From Amoebophrya sp. A120 (Eukaryota > Sar > Dinophyceae > Syndiniales > Amoebophryaceae), in assembly GCA_905178155.1 (NCBI GenBank), contig CAJINV010000002.1, positions 12,471,621 to 12,535,620 of the forward strand: a DNA stretch of 64,000 bases, given 5' to 3'. A program made the translations under genes and the position numbers. Position 1 is the stretch's first letter. Each line of letters begins with the position of its first letter. Under the pieces are notes generated by a model. That model did no database searches, had not been told where the DNA came from, and saw only the letters and a program-made list of their open reading frames with translations. Positions 11,897-22,916 of the stretch are shown piece after piece.

Positions 11897-12300
11897 AAGC
11901 CTGCCGAGGGTTCTCGACTTTCGCCTATTTTTGCTTTTTTTTCAAGTTTCTAGGTGGCCGAAGGGCTCTGCACATTTTCACCGCCCACAGATGACTGGCA
12001 GTTTTCAAGCCTGCGGAGGGATTGCGCTTTTGCGCAATTTTTCATCTTTTTTCATTTTCCAAGTGGCCCGGGCGATCTGCACATTTTCACCGCCCGCATC
12101 TGACTGGCAGTTTTGAAGCCTGCGGAGGGATTGCGCTTTTGCGCAATTTTTCATCTTTTTTCATTTTCCAAGTGGCCCGGGCGATCTGCACATTTTCACC
12201 GCCCGCATCTGACTGGCAGTTTTGAAGCCTGCGGAGGGATTGCGTTTTTGCGCAATTTTTCATCTTTTTTCATTTTCCAAGTGGCCCGGGTGATCTGGAC
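11897..12300. repeat. 109-bp tandem repeat, about 3.7 copies
   Basis: Units begin AAGCCTGC at 11897, 12007, 12116 and 12225, so the period is 110, 109 and 109 bp. The second and third units are identical as far as I can read. The first has diverged and the fourth is cut short near 12300. Each unit carries GATTGCGCTTTTGCGCAAT, a short palindrome, followed by a T-rich tract. The near identity of the inner copies suggests recent expansion. Confidence 0.9.
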
Positions 12301-12771
12301 AAAATCCGACGATTGCTTCCACCCACGTTATGAAGCAAATTTTTGCCATTTTTTTCCAACTTTTTCCAGTTACGAAGCGGCCCAAGGCTTCCGAACAGGT
12401 CGCGGACCTGCTGCTCCAACGCAGCTGCCCAGCGGGCGGAGCAAAAAACAGTCCGTCTCTTTTTCAGATATCAAGTGGGCCAAATCGCAAAAATGCTCTT
12501 TTTCCACCTTCTCCCGCTTGGTTTCTGCCGTTTTTGCGACATTTTTGCCCTCCTGGCCATTTTCCCATCTGGTCCGCTTTTTTTCCCTTCCCCCGCTTCA
12601 TTTCTGGCCATTTCCCTGACCTTCACGCCTCCCGGCGGTTGCCCTATATGGTAACGGCAACTGCCTTCGCGCTGCGTTTGCTAAGCAATATCGCAAGCGC
12701 GCAGAGCGCGCGCGCCGGCTTCGTGGGCCGGCGCGCGCTCTGCGCGCGCGCGCGCACGCATTTGGTTACCA

Positions 12772-13414
12772 GATAATTTGAAACTTCAGCCGATGCAGGC
12801 GTCGATGGCTGCAGATGTTGAAGACACCACAGATTAGTAGGAATCTGCTACGGGTAATAGCGGGCAGTAGATACAAATGCGACTCAGAGTGAGTGATAGT
12901 GCGCAAATATGCTGCTAAAGCAGGTGGCTATAATGTTGCCTTGCAATGGGTTTTTGGCGTTGACCTGCTTACAGTTGTCGTCAGCTTTCTGTGGACAACG
13001 CGCTTAGTCTTCGGAACACTGTCCGTACCTGTGACTGAACAAGATCGGAATAAACCTCCCGTGCTTGAAGTTCGAATCTGTGAGTGGAGGCCCGCTGCAG
13101 CGCGCTTCAGCTTCTTCATCCATTCTACATCCTCAGCGTCGTCATTTTGCTGAAGATGCCTTCTGCCTTCGACAAATGGATTGTGTACACGAAGGTACAT
13201 GTGAAGTCTTTCCCCTTCTCGTTGTTCAATGACACTACATAAAATACCCAGTAGCAATTCGCTCTTACCGTCGAAATTACAGGCGACAAGAGCCGGTACA
13301 CATACTTACAACACCGGAGGAGAAAGCGAATAAAGCACTAGCCTTTGTTGCAGCGATTCGCGCACGTACCCTCGATCCAGCGTGTTGATTTCTTGCTGTG
13401 CACCACAACACACA
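12772..13414. other. Gene-free spacer
   Basis: Between the inverted-repeat element and the end of the next gene. Only short frames on both strands; nothing recognisable. Confidence 0.55.
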
Positions 13415-14418
13415 CTATTCCCTGTGCGTGGCGACTTTCTGATCATAGTTGACGCCCTGCTTGTAACTCTTGTTCACTCGAGAAAAATAGAACTTCTTCT
13501 CGCGCTCGCGGCCCTCCCGGGGCCAGATAATCATCACATACATCTGAACCATGCCGTAGGACAGGATGAGCAGCTGCCACCCCGTCCACCGTCCGAACAT
13601 ACTGATTTTGTTGTTCCCGAACACAAGCGGGATCCACGCAAACCACTTCATCTCCGCCCAGGGCTTGATTGCCAGCAAAAACCGTGCTCCCGGAGAGGTC
13701 ACGTCACCACCGGACCGACCGTAGAAACCACTGACGGGTAGTTCATGGGATGCTTCATTTCATTCTTGTTTTTCTCTACAAGTCAGAGAGCAGCCTGCGT
13801 GTCGAGCGTTGTGTTCATAAGGTTTTGTAAATCTAATTTACTTTGGTCGACTACAGCATGAATTTTGCCCTTCCTTCTATTCATTTCTGCCGAAAAACTA
13901 TCTGCAATACGCAAGAATATTTATCATTAAAAAATTTTGCGTACGTGACGTCCGCACTGTATCGGCAATCGTGCGGGAGTGCGTGGGTGGGACAATACTC
14001 GCGGGTGTTGTCCATAAACTCGCAGCGCTCCTCCGCGCTCATCCACCAGAAGGGGTCTTGCTTTCCCTCCGCCTCGAGCTGCTTGCGCCACTGCTCCAGG
14101 TTCGGTGCGGTCTCGTCGATGGGGACACCCTGGGGCATGACGTGGTTGTCCAAAATTTGAAACGTTTCCGGCCGGTTGTGAATGTGGGTGCGATCGAAAT
14201 AGTTGTTGTAGTAGTCGGTGTAGTTGCTCTCCCCCATATCTGAAATGCAATCGGTAGCGCAAAGCAAAAGTCGCAGTGAGCGTTCTTATTTCCACCTTTC
14301 AATCTTATTCGTACATGGATCGATCCCCAAGATCATGAACGTGAACTGCGCTAAGGGCAGGAGTAGAAACACACAAAAACAAAATGGAATTCGACTTACA
14401 TCTGCCCAAATTCGCCAT
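13415..14418 (-). CDS. Small Cx9C membrane protein of unknown function
   Basis: Three exons (14418-14400, 14239-13945, 13730-13415) join with correct phases to 209 residues. Both introns are GT-AG (donors GTAAGT and GTACGC). The acidic, Tyr-rich N-terminus leads to a Cx9C pair (Cys79-Cys89) with a third Cys at 98. Hydrophobic segments lie at about 129-142 and 152-171, followed by a basic, charged tail. A Cx9C pair with one or two membrane segments is common among accessory subunits of mitochondrial respiratory complexes. That role is only a suggestion here, because I do not recognise the family. The start ATG at 14418 lies in a 19-nt first coding exon. Confidence 0.7.
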
Positions 14419-15066
14419 GATCCCGGTGTTGCGGACTTGCTGAGTCTGCGCGTGCCCACAGGCACGCCTGGCTAGTACGCGTCCGTGTGCGGCCAACATC
14501 CTCGTCGATCAGTGACGCGTAGTCGAGTGCACTCGCCCTGTCGGCCTCCGATCGGCGCTAACGGGCTCTCAAAGCAGCATTAGATTATATCGGCACCTAC
14601 CTCAGGGGTTCCTGGGCAGATGGGAAAAACAACTATCCGTTTGCTTTCTTGTGTGTCTGGGTGTACCAGGAGGAAAAACTCTCCTTCGGAAAAAACGCTG
14701 GCGAAGCCCCCTGTCCCAGCTCCTGACAGCCTTACACCTAGCCGGCATAAATAAGTAGTATCCCTCATTTTCCACTCCTTGCGCCCGTAGTTGCGCATCT
14801 TCCATCTAATCGTAATCTCGCTCGATGCTAAGCTGCAGCAAAAAAGTCTGCGGCAGGATTCTGATGCTGCAAAATACATCTCTCACGAAGGACTCGACCT
14901 GCTAGAATCATTCTGGTTGTTCGGCGCGTATGCACCAGATTGAGAAGAAGTTGAACTCCTAGACATCATCATAGACGCTCGCGCCATGAATTCCAACTTA
15001 GAAGTGGGAAACGATTTTGGATTTTCACAACCACAATGACCTGACATGCTTTCACAAAAAACTGCC
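14419..15066. other. Gene-free spacer
   Basis: Upstream of the small membrane protein and downstream of the CLEC16A stop. Minus-strand frames here (14883-15116 and 14580-14879) have no domain. The first overlaps the CLEC16A end out of frame. Nothing supported. Confidence 0.5.
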
Positions 15067-18000
15067 TCACGCAGCCGCCCGGATCCAATTTTGCAGTTTC
15101 TCAAAGAGCTCCGCACGGACGCGTTTTCGGAATGTGATCAACTGCTCGTACACACAATTACACCGCTTTTTGTCCTCGAAGTGCAGCACGAGCAATCGCG
15201 TTGCACTCCCCGGCTTCTTTTCCGCGGTAGCGCCAGAAGACAATCCGCAGCGGATTTGGAGCGTCAGCACCCTAGATTCCGTGCGTGACTGCACGTCCAC
15301 GTCCCGAATGGGGACGCTTTCGGAGACCACGGCAAAATTTGCCCGAGCCAGGTCTGGCTGGACGAGAAGGAAAACTCTCGGGTGGATGACAAAGTACCTC
15401 GTCACCTTACGTTTGCTCGGCGTCACAATGGTGCACACGATCCGGTCCCGTTTGCCGAGCTCGAAGCTCTTCCCGACAGCGAACGCCTTCGCGAACGAAG
15501 CTTCCTCATCGTGCTGAAGCAGTGGGTGTGGCAGGATGGCCCCGGCGGGGTGCTGCTGATAAAAAGCACTTGTTCCGTTATTCTTGTTTCTCCCGAGCCT
15601 GTTGCGGAGGTCGTAGCAGGCAAGAAAAACCTCGAAAAACGTGCGCGCAGAAGATTCCAAGTTGCAAATCATCCGGCTGTTGGAGCCGGACGAGGAAGCG
15701 GAGACCGTCGAGGTAGTACCAGGTGGCGCGCGCAGAGAGAAAAGTAGCTCCTCGGTACTGCCGCTCGCTTGCAGCAAGTGCCGCTGTTGCGAAGGCAGCA
15801 GGGTGGTTCCGCCACTGGTACGGTGCCTTGCTTCCCACGCCTCGGTGAAGGCATCCAACGCGTCGTCGGGGTCGAAATTTGTGTGCATTCGCTTCAGCGC
15901 CGGAAGCATCTCGTCAGACAGATGGGCGCCGACTGCGTCTCGCCCGGACGGGCCCTGATCAGCGACCTGCTGAAGCATTGCGAGGCGCCACTTGTGGTAG
16001 AGCGGAAAGTGAGCGGTCAACACAGTTTTCGCAAGCGCACTCACCATCTTCGGAAGCACACTGGAGGATGTTGACGCAACACTAGACGATGAGGCGGAAT
16101 TATCTCGCTCAAGTGCGACAGCGGTTTCTTCGTATTTCCAAAGAATCGAGAAGTACAACAGCTGTCCCATCAGATTTCTGGCGCAAGTAGCGTGGAAGGC
16201 TTCCCTATTGGGCTGCTGCTCCTTGGGTATCATCGTGTCGTGCTGGCTCCTGCTGTTTTGATTCACCCTGCTTTCTATCTCGTGACCAAAAGCAGCTACG
16301 GTTTTAACTTGGCTGGCAGCCTGGTCAGACGACAAGTAGTTGTTCAGGAACTCAGCCGCGTTTATTGGTGTGCGAGGCGCGTCGCTGGATGGCGTTGGCG
16401 GGAGTGGCACGACAAGGTCGCTTTCTGTGCAGGACCAGCATTGACGCAAAAACCGTGCCCGAAATGGGTTTGACTCCTGGTCCGAAAAGGATTGCTGCTC
16501 TGTCGTTACAACGCCGGATGGAGTTCTTGGCACGGCAAGTGCCTGCGCAGGAGAGTCAAAATATTCCAAAAATGATTCTCGCAACATCGCCTTCGACGCG
16601 GTGGTGCTAGAAGCTAGTACCGATCCGAACGTAACCTCTTGATCTACAGGGTTAACGCTCGCGCCTGCGATATTTCCGTCATCGTCGCTGCCACTTGGTT
16701 GCAAGGAGGCATGGTCCTCGTCGGTGCCGGAAGAACTAGCCTTGCTTCCCGCTTTGCTGGTAAGAAGGGTGTGCTCGTCCACAAAGGGCAATAGGGTCAG
16801 GTCCACGAATGCCGCGTCCTCACACAGCTCCTCCAGCTGTCGCGACGACGCATCCTGCTCTTGTTCCCGCACGCCTCGTGTTCTTCGCGCAGAAGAGCTT
16901 GCAGACGAAGAGCTTTTCGTCTGCGCCAGTGTCTTTTTCAGAACCCTTCCCTGGAACCTGCGAAGTCCGAGTTCTTGCGCCAGAACGAAGGCCTTCGGAA
17001 GCCGTTGTCGCAGCACCGTGTCAAATGCAGGCTTCGTTATCAAGGCATAGCCAGACAAGGTAGGCGGTTTAACGGTACTTTTGCTGCTCTGAGCATTTTT
17101 CTTCACCTCAACTGCCGCGCCGTCACTGGGTGGGAACTCTTGCCAAAGCCGGTTCAGTATCCTGTGCAAAAGTATCGTACTCGTATTGCAATCATGCATT
17201 ACAAATCCTTTTGTTGAGGTAAATCCGCATTACAAATTTTATTTCTCATGTCGAGGAAATTTGTAATGCATTTATACGAGTACGATACTTTTGCAGTTCA
17301 TATTCAGTACCCAGCAGCCAACTTCCGGGAGAAAGGGCGTGTCGTCCTCCGCGGGTGAGAGGTTGATGACGGGCAAGCTGTGGCCTTTTTCCGCGCTTCG
17401 CGTCCGCCGCTTCGTTCCCGAGCTGGCGCCAGCAGCGGCGCTGCGCGGATGATTCGTGCTCGAGCTACTCGTTGCCGCACCAGCTGCTCCGCCTTTGGCA
17501 TTTCTGCCCGGTGGGTTGAAAGCTGGAATCGATGACGCGGACGAAGGCTCGGGCGTAGAGGTGGCGGTCGTAGTGGACATGCGATCGACAGCCGACGCAG
17601 GCGTCATCGTAGGCGTTGTCGCGCCGTAGTCTGAGTTTGCTGTGGCTCCGGACGTCGAAGGTATCCACGTGCCCGCATTCAAGTCGCCAAATTCCACATT
17701 CGCAAGGGTATTCTTTCCCCCCATAGGCGAATTATTCGTTGAGCTCATGTGCGTCGTGCTGTCCGCGTTGCTATCCGCGGCGCTCATCGGACTTTCCGGT
17801 GGGTGATGGTTATCGTTGCCGTTGCTGCTCGGGTCCGCAAAGTAGTTTGCGACCGCGGCTGACGAGCTCGCGGACCGAGGCATGGCTCGCGCCGTGGTTG
17901 CTGTTGAGCCACTGCTGGATAAAATCTGCAACTCCATTTGCTCCCCATAATTGTTTCCTCCGTTATAATTTACCGACGACTTCCCGAAAGCTCTCTCCAG

Positions 18001-19017
18001 AAGCAACGGGAAGAAGCAGTGCTGCAGCAAGTTCGCGGCCAGGACCTTTGACAGCTGTTCGAAGTCGCAGGAAAACACATCGCGCACGTACCCGAAACAG
18101 TCCTCCACATTGTCCAGCAATTGCGAGATCTTCGCTTTCGCGATACCGTCCCGGACGTTCGACATCACCTGCTCGTTCAGGTCGAGAAACAGATTTCGAA
18201 AGTAGCAGGCGAAGTAGATGAAGTACAGCCGCGAATTCCGGTTCTTCAGAAGAAACTGCTGCAGCGCAGTATCCTTCGCGTGCTTGAAAATCGCTAGCGT
18301 TAGGGTCCGCACTGCCGTTTGGACCATCGGATCGGAGTGGGCGAAAAACCGAACAGCCTCCGTGTACAGCGGAAAGGACCCCGTAGGGACCAGGCTTACA
18401 TTCGGGCTCATTTGATAAGGACTTGATGTAGTAACGCCCGGACTGCTGGCGCTACTCCCACCCGCACCCCCCGTGGTGGAGAAGAAAAACTTGATGGTTT
18501 CGCGGTTCAGTTTCAGCGTCAAGGTTTTCAAAAAGGAAATGTAGTAGGCGAGAATTTCCTCGTCCAGCCAATTCATGGGGGTGCGAATCAGCTGGTTCAC
18601 GTGGTTGTTCGAAAACAGGTAGTAGAGGTTCGTGTCTTCTTGCATGTTGGATACCAGAATGGAGAGCGTTTGCAGAATCTGAATCTTGATTTTCGACGGG
18701 ACTTGCGGCAGCCCGAGGAGCGCGACGAAATCTTTCAACAGGTTCTTCTCGCAAAAGTAGTCGAAAAACGTGGAGTCCTTCTTTTTCTCGCCGTAGATGA
18801 GCATCTCGGTCATTTTGCGAATGCATTCCTCCACAATCAATTGCTCATGCATCGACGTGAAGTCGTGCTCCGGTGTTGGTCCCTGCGTCGCGTTGCTGAT
18901 GGACAGTTTCAGCCTTTGGTAGAGTTGCTGGAACTCGTGCAGGTGAAAGGAGGGCGCGGCCTGCTGCTGCGTCGGGCTCCCGCCACGCCCGAAGATCAGG
19001 CCCGTGATGAAGCTCAT
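15067..19017 (-). CDS. CLEC16A: CLEC16A/GOP-1/Ema homologue (FPL domain)
   Basis: CLEC16A proteins act on endosomes and in mitophagy, linked to HOPS and to the E3 ligase NRDP1 in animals. Two exons, 19017-17308 and 17157-15067, join over the element at 17158-17302 to about 1266 residues, close to the family length. The N-terminal FPL domain is clear: the LHEFQQLYQRLK opening, VEECIRKMTEMLIYGEKK, FFDYFCEKNLL, the LYYLFSNNHVNQLI core near residue 130, and EEILAYYISFLKTLTLKLN. A Ser/Thr/Asn-rich disordered stretch (about residues 375-560) ends at the introner. After the join the sequence continues CWVLN-RLWQEFPP and then GYALITKPAFD, an Ala/Ser-rich region, and a PH-like C-terminal module with VTRYFVIHPRVFLLVQPD. 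The conserved N-terminus makes the call safe; the C-terminal half is divergent. Confidence 0.88.
17158..17302. mobile_element. Introner element, family 3, copy C
   Basis: A 145-bp insertion in CLEC16A. It starts TATCCTGTGCAAAAGTATCG and carries the inverse, CGATACTTTTGCAGTTCATA, at the other end. It is flanked by 5-bp copies of TTCAG (17153-17157 and 17303-17307). Element plus one copy is 150 nt; its removal reads GTA CTG AA|C CGG CTT with no stop. A GT-AG pair can be drawn but shifts the frame into a stop, so splicing must use other boundaries, such as AT...GA or AT...AC. The interior holds GCATTACAAA motifs like those of family 2. Confidence 0.88.
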
Positions 19018-19876
19018 CGTGTGCGGAGGATCCGATCGCGGTGGTCAAGCACAAACTGTAGAGAGAATTCTCATGATTTTATTGTCAATTGCTTGGATGC
19101 TGCACAGCTGCTCTCAAGAGGGTAGTGCGTTTTCTTGTGACTCATTTGCCGCTGTCTCCACACCCTATTGTCCATTCCTTCGATAGGATATTTTTGAACA
19201 TGGTGAAAGATGCTCCTCAAAACAAATAAGCCGAGAAACACAATCACGAACAGAGTCAGAGACAGAGACAGAAACTCGGTCACTCAAGCTAGCAGTACAA
19301 ACGTGAAACATGCGAACTGCCTGCGTGAACGTACGGACCATGTTGACGCACACACCGTGGGTCAAAAGTAACTGTAAGCCTCAATGAACATCTAACATGA
19401 TGCTCTTGCGCTCGAAAGACCGTCGACAGTACGTTCTGTGTCCTTGCTTTGGGTTTCTTACTTTGTCGTAAAAAAAATTGTTGTTCGTGCTGATGGGATC
19501 ATTCATCTCATGCTTGTCCGGATTCGTTTTGGTGACCAAAAAATCATACAAAGAAAGCCACAGCTCGCTCCACCTGGCTAATCAGGGGCGTGCTTTCGGA
19601 AACTGTCAGTATGAAGTACGTCATTTCAAAATTCATCTTTACATTTAATAATCACTTGTGCCAAAAAGCAATGGGCTGCCACGAAACAAAAAATTTTTGG
19701 CAGCACTCACCGGGGCAGACCACAAGGGAATGTGAAGGTGGGGATGTCGCCAATCAATGCAGCATGTCTTTTCTTACAGATGTGTACTTCATCCCTGATT
19801 AAAAATAAATGCTTTCTTCGTTTAGGTGGATAGATACTCCACGTCCTCTCCGAGTCTGATGCAGATGATACCCATT
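19018..19876. other. Gene-free spacer
   Basis: Upstream of CLEC16A. Several short frames on both strands, none with a domain. Nothing supported. Confidence 0.5.
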
Positions 19877-20416
19877 CTATCGAATCAAATTCACGTGGAT
19901 GCTAACGCAAGAATAGGTGCGTTCCTGCTCCTTCCGTAGCCGGCAGCAGTACCAAACGACGACCGTTACTATAGTCGCAGCTAGAACCAATCCGCCGATG
20001 AGCAGGACCCACATCCACGCGTTCCAATGCTGAAATCCACCTTGGCCTTCTCCATTCTCTGGTGGTTCCGGATCAGGATCTCTCTCACTGTTATCGCCTT
20101 TCGGTTGCGGTGGGCCATCGCCACCGATCACGGAGCCCGTCGTTGTTGGCGTTATTGTCGCGTTGGCAGCTCTGTTCAAAATTTCATGTCTGCTTGGTGG
20201 GCGCACTTGTCCCTGCTGCAGTGTCTGCTGTGTTCTACTTCCTTTGTGAAGCGCGAGTGCATCCAATTCTGGTTGTTCGCGGGTCGCTGCTGCATCATCC
20301 CCCTGTACGTCGGAAACAGACCGTAAGGTTATCGTGCGGGCTTTCGCTACTCCAGGTGACAGATGAAGCAAACAAAAAAACATCACCCAATGGAAAACAG
20401 CTTTGCGAGCGCTCAT
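19877..20416 (-). CDS. Single-pass type I membrane protein, unknown
   Basis: A 179-residue frame from an ATG at 20416. Residues 1-25 look like a signal peptide (basic start, then FHWVMFFCLLHL, cleavage after VAKA). The presumed outside part is Gln/Pro/Thr-rich with possible N-glycosylation at NAT. One strong membrane helix lies at about residues 134-156, followed by Cys-Cys-Arg and a short basic tail. No known family is visible. It may be a surface or secretory-pathway protein. The stop lies soon after the helix, and a further exon cannot be excluded. Confidence 0.6.
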   Translation of the reverse strand: MSARKAVFHWVMFFCLLHLSPGVAKARTITLRSVSDVQGDDAAATREQPELDALALHKGSRTQQTLQQGQVRPPSRHEILNRAANATITPTTTGSVIGGDGPPQPKGDNSERDPDPEPPENGEGQGGFQHWNAWMWVLLIGGLVLAATIVTVVVWYCCRLRKEQERTYSCVSIHVNLIR

Positions 20417-20985
20417 GGTTGTGGTACAACAAGATTGAACTTTCGAGAAAAACTTCTTATCGTTATCCTACAAGTGGCATATACTGGTACTGTACTTATA
20501 CATGGAAACACTCTTCATCTTCAAAATCATGTGGATGAAGCTCAATGGCCGCGCCTGTTGATGTTATTGAAAATCGCGGGATCACAGGTTTCCACACTAC
20601 ACAGTCAGGTGCAGTTATAATATCAAGTTATCGTATTGGTGGCACCGAAAAACGGCATTATAGTGCTTGGATGTGAGCGCGGTCATTTCAGAAAAGATTC
20701 AGCCAGTTCCACACCGATGGTCTAAAACTAGCCATTAAGTTGTCCTGGAGCAAAGATATAGCAAGCATTTTTTCCGTGAGATCTGTACATTTGCTATGTA
20801 AGTAATGTTGATTTCTTGCTTGAGCTTGAGGAATTTCGAGTTGGCTTTCTGAATCGATAATTTTGAAATGGTGCCGGCAGAGAAGTATCGGCACCACATT
20901 GTCGCTACAGGACTGTGGTCTAAGTACAACAGATTACTCTGCTTGCCGTACTGCTTCTTTGTCTCTTTCTAGTACAAGCTCGCAC
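20417..20985. other. Gene-free spacer
   Basis: Short, AT-rich spacer between two membrane-protein genes. Nothing recognisable on either strand. Confidence 0.5.
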
Positions 20986-22280
20986 CTAAAAATCCGTTGG
21001 CGGCACCACTCGCTTTCCCGAAATCCCCAGGTTGGCCCCCTGTTCCGCTTTCTCGTGCGCAACAACGTCGAACTTGAAGGTCTCGCGCGTCATCATCGCG
21101 AACCCGGACCGCGTGTCCTCGGAGAGCTTCTGCCACATGCCATTTTTCTGCCGCAACACCCGCACCCGGTAAAGCAGGCGATACAAGATCGCGTAGAAAA
21201 AGAGCACCAGGAGAATCCCTCCCGCAATTCGATCCAGCATCTCAGCCTGATCCTTGTCGAAAAACACCACCGTCCGCAGCAGCTTTTGGAGTTCCTCGCT
21301 CAGATGGGATGTGCCTTGCATCTGAGGCGCGTTTTCGTCAAGTAAAACGGTCCCCATAGACCGCTTGCAACGCCGTCGCGGCGTTGCAAGCGGTCTATGA
21401 TCTTCTGCACTGAGACTTTTCCGCCTTTCTTCCCGATGTTGTGCGGACTTTCCCTTGCTTTGTTTTCATCACTGTCCGCTCCGGCATCGCGGGCCCTACT
21501 GCTTTTATCATCTTCACCACCCCCGAACATCGGAGAATCCGTCGAAAGCGTGTAGGTAATGTCTTTGGTACCCTCCAGACGCCGCTCGCCACCGGCGACG
21601 ACGGCGATGTTGACCCGCGTCCCGTCAAAGGGAAAGGCTTTGAATCGTTCCAAGTCCTCGCTTAGATCGCGCTCTACCAACACGGGAACCAGCATTTGCA
21701 GCTTCCCCTCCGTCCGCTCCTTCAGTGCGAACGTGGGCTGAATTTCATAGGTCGCGGCACCGCCAAGCGTGACCGAATTCAGATGCTCCAAGAACTCCGG
21801 GCGCCAGATGTCCGCGGGGATGTCTTTTTCCTGTGGATAGCCCTCGAGGCGATGGTCCGTCCAGAAAAGAATCAGGCGAAGGTCGAAGAGCAGCATTTCC
21901 TTGCCATCCTTCACCTCTACCTGAAACCGCATCGGTTGCATCAAGAACTCGATCACCGTTGGCACCGGGCTGCCGTCTTGGTCAAGTAGTATGGGCCGCT
22001 GGGTCCAGTCAATGTCGCGGAAGTGGGGCGGTAACTCGGTAGATACAGTGGACGTCCGCCGGAGAAAGCTATTTCGGGACTTCCGCTCCGTTGCGGTTCC
22101 GCCTGAAACGCTCGCGCTAGAGGCTCCTCCTCCGGTGCCGGTGTAGTGCTTCTCGTTATTTTTGTCCTGCTCGTCGTACAGGCCGACGTTCGAAACAGAG
22201 TCCCGCGCGTCCACCTCAATCTCCGGCTCTCCCTGCTCGGGGGAAACCTTGTTCGCCAGCTTGTCGTCTTTGGCTGGCAT
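20986..22280 (-). CDS. Pentameric ligand-gated channel-like protein with a frame break
   Basis: Two overlapping minus frames, 22280-21300 and 21357-20986, seem to be one gene. The first, from an ATG at 22280, has a Cys-loop-type extracellular fold signature: FQVEV...LLFDLRLILFWTDHRLEGYP, then IPADIWRPEFLEHLNS, as in channel ligand-binding domains. It ends in an acidic disordered stretch where membrane helices M1-M3 would be expected. The second continues AEMLDRIAGGILLVLFFYAI, which resembles the start of the last helix (M4) of such channels, with a short tail. Joining them needs a skip of 2 modulo 3 bases near the perfect hairpin at 21355-21399. I find no clean GT-AG intron. It could be a non-canonical short intron, a sequencing error, or a degraded channel. 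Loss of M1-M3 means it is probably not a working channel. Confidence 0.45.
21355..21399. repeat. Perfect 21-bp inverted repeat (hairpin) inside a coding frame
   Basis: Arms 21355-21375 and 21379-21399 are exact reverse complements, beginning CATAGACCGCTTGCAACGCC, with a 3-nt loop (TCG). The hairpin lies where the two frames of the channel-like gene overlap. No direct duplication flanks it, unlike the introners. Confidence 0.9.
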
Positions 22281-22916
22281 GGCTTTTGACTCTCGAGTGA
22301 TCTTGTCAATGAAACAGAGAAAGTCTGCACTACTCTACTGGTGCAGTTTACTCAACATTACACTAGTCTTACGATGTTCCGTGTGTTTGTGACGAAACAT
22401 CTATTGTCGTAGTGGGTAATCGTTCACTTGCAAGCATCCTTCATGTTCAGTGTCCAATTGCGGGAACTATATCTGAAAAAATATACAACCGACCTGGAGC
22501 TACCGACCACACCGACCGCCGATCGCTTACCCGTACGACAGGAGAATCTATCAGACAGCTTGACGACAAGATTAGAAGCCCCGACCAAGAAGAAATTGAT
22601 TCTGACCCTAGCCCGCATACCCCTGTTCCCGGCGTGGCTAACCAGTTGTGGCCGCAATCACGATTTGCAACTATTCTCACCAAACCCTGTCTTGCAGCAA
22701 GGTGAACACGCTATGTTAGGAGCACAGCAGAAAGAAGCCTGTTGCTCCAGCGAGCAAGCATCAATGCGAAGGCAGCGCAAATGGGACTGTAATTTAGGAT
22801 TTGCTGCTGTGCGACAAAATGAAGGGGGGTAGTAAGAAAGTACTTTGTTCGCGTCAAATGATTAAAATTCAAATTTTTGGTTTACTTTGCGTGTACGTAT
22901 GCATGTATAAAAACCG
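22281..22916. other. Gene-free spacer
   Basis: Frames overlap on both strands around 22410-22830 but none shows a domain or consistent composition. Nothing supported. Confidence 0.5.

Larger units (their letters stand above)
11343..12771. mobile_element. Non-autonomous 1.43-kb element with 21-bp terminal inverted repeats
   Basis: The outer ends are a perfect 21-bp inverted repeat, beginning TGGTAACCAAATGCGTGCGC at 11343-11363 and mirrored at 12751-12771. Inside each end lies a very GC-rich zone with its own hairpins (11390-11480 and 12690-12750, the latter with a CG run). The middle holds a duplicated 65-bp block and a 109-bp tandem repeat. There is no credible transposase; the plus-strand open frames (11688-12116, 12113-12619) simply translate the repeats. 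GATA occurs beside both ends as a possible but weak target duplication. The layout resembles a MITE-like or foldback DNA transposon. Confidence 0.75.

Noticed and set aside
11897-12300. CRISPR array
   Set aside because: Repeats are 109 bp in direct contact with no unique spacers, and the genome is eukaryotic.
11688-12619. Plus-strand frames of 142 and 168 codons
   Set aside because: They translate the 109-bp tandem repeat and give repeated low-complexity peptide. The repeat period is not a multiple of three, so the frame shifts from unit to unit.
14883-15116. Extra C-terminal exon of CLEC16A
   Set aside because: It overlaps the last CLEC16A codons out of frame; the in-frame stop at 15067 follows a well-formed PH-like end, and no acceptor joins the two.
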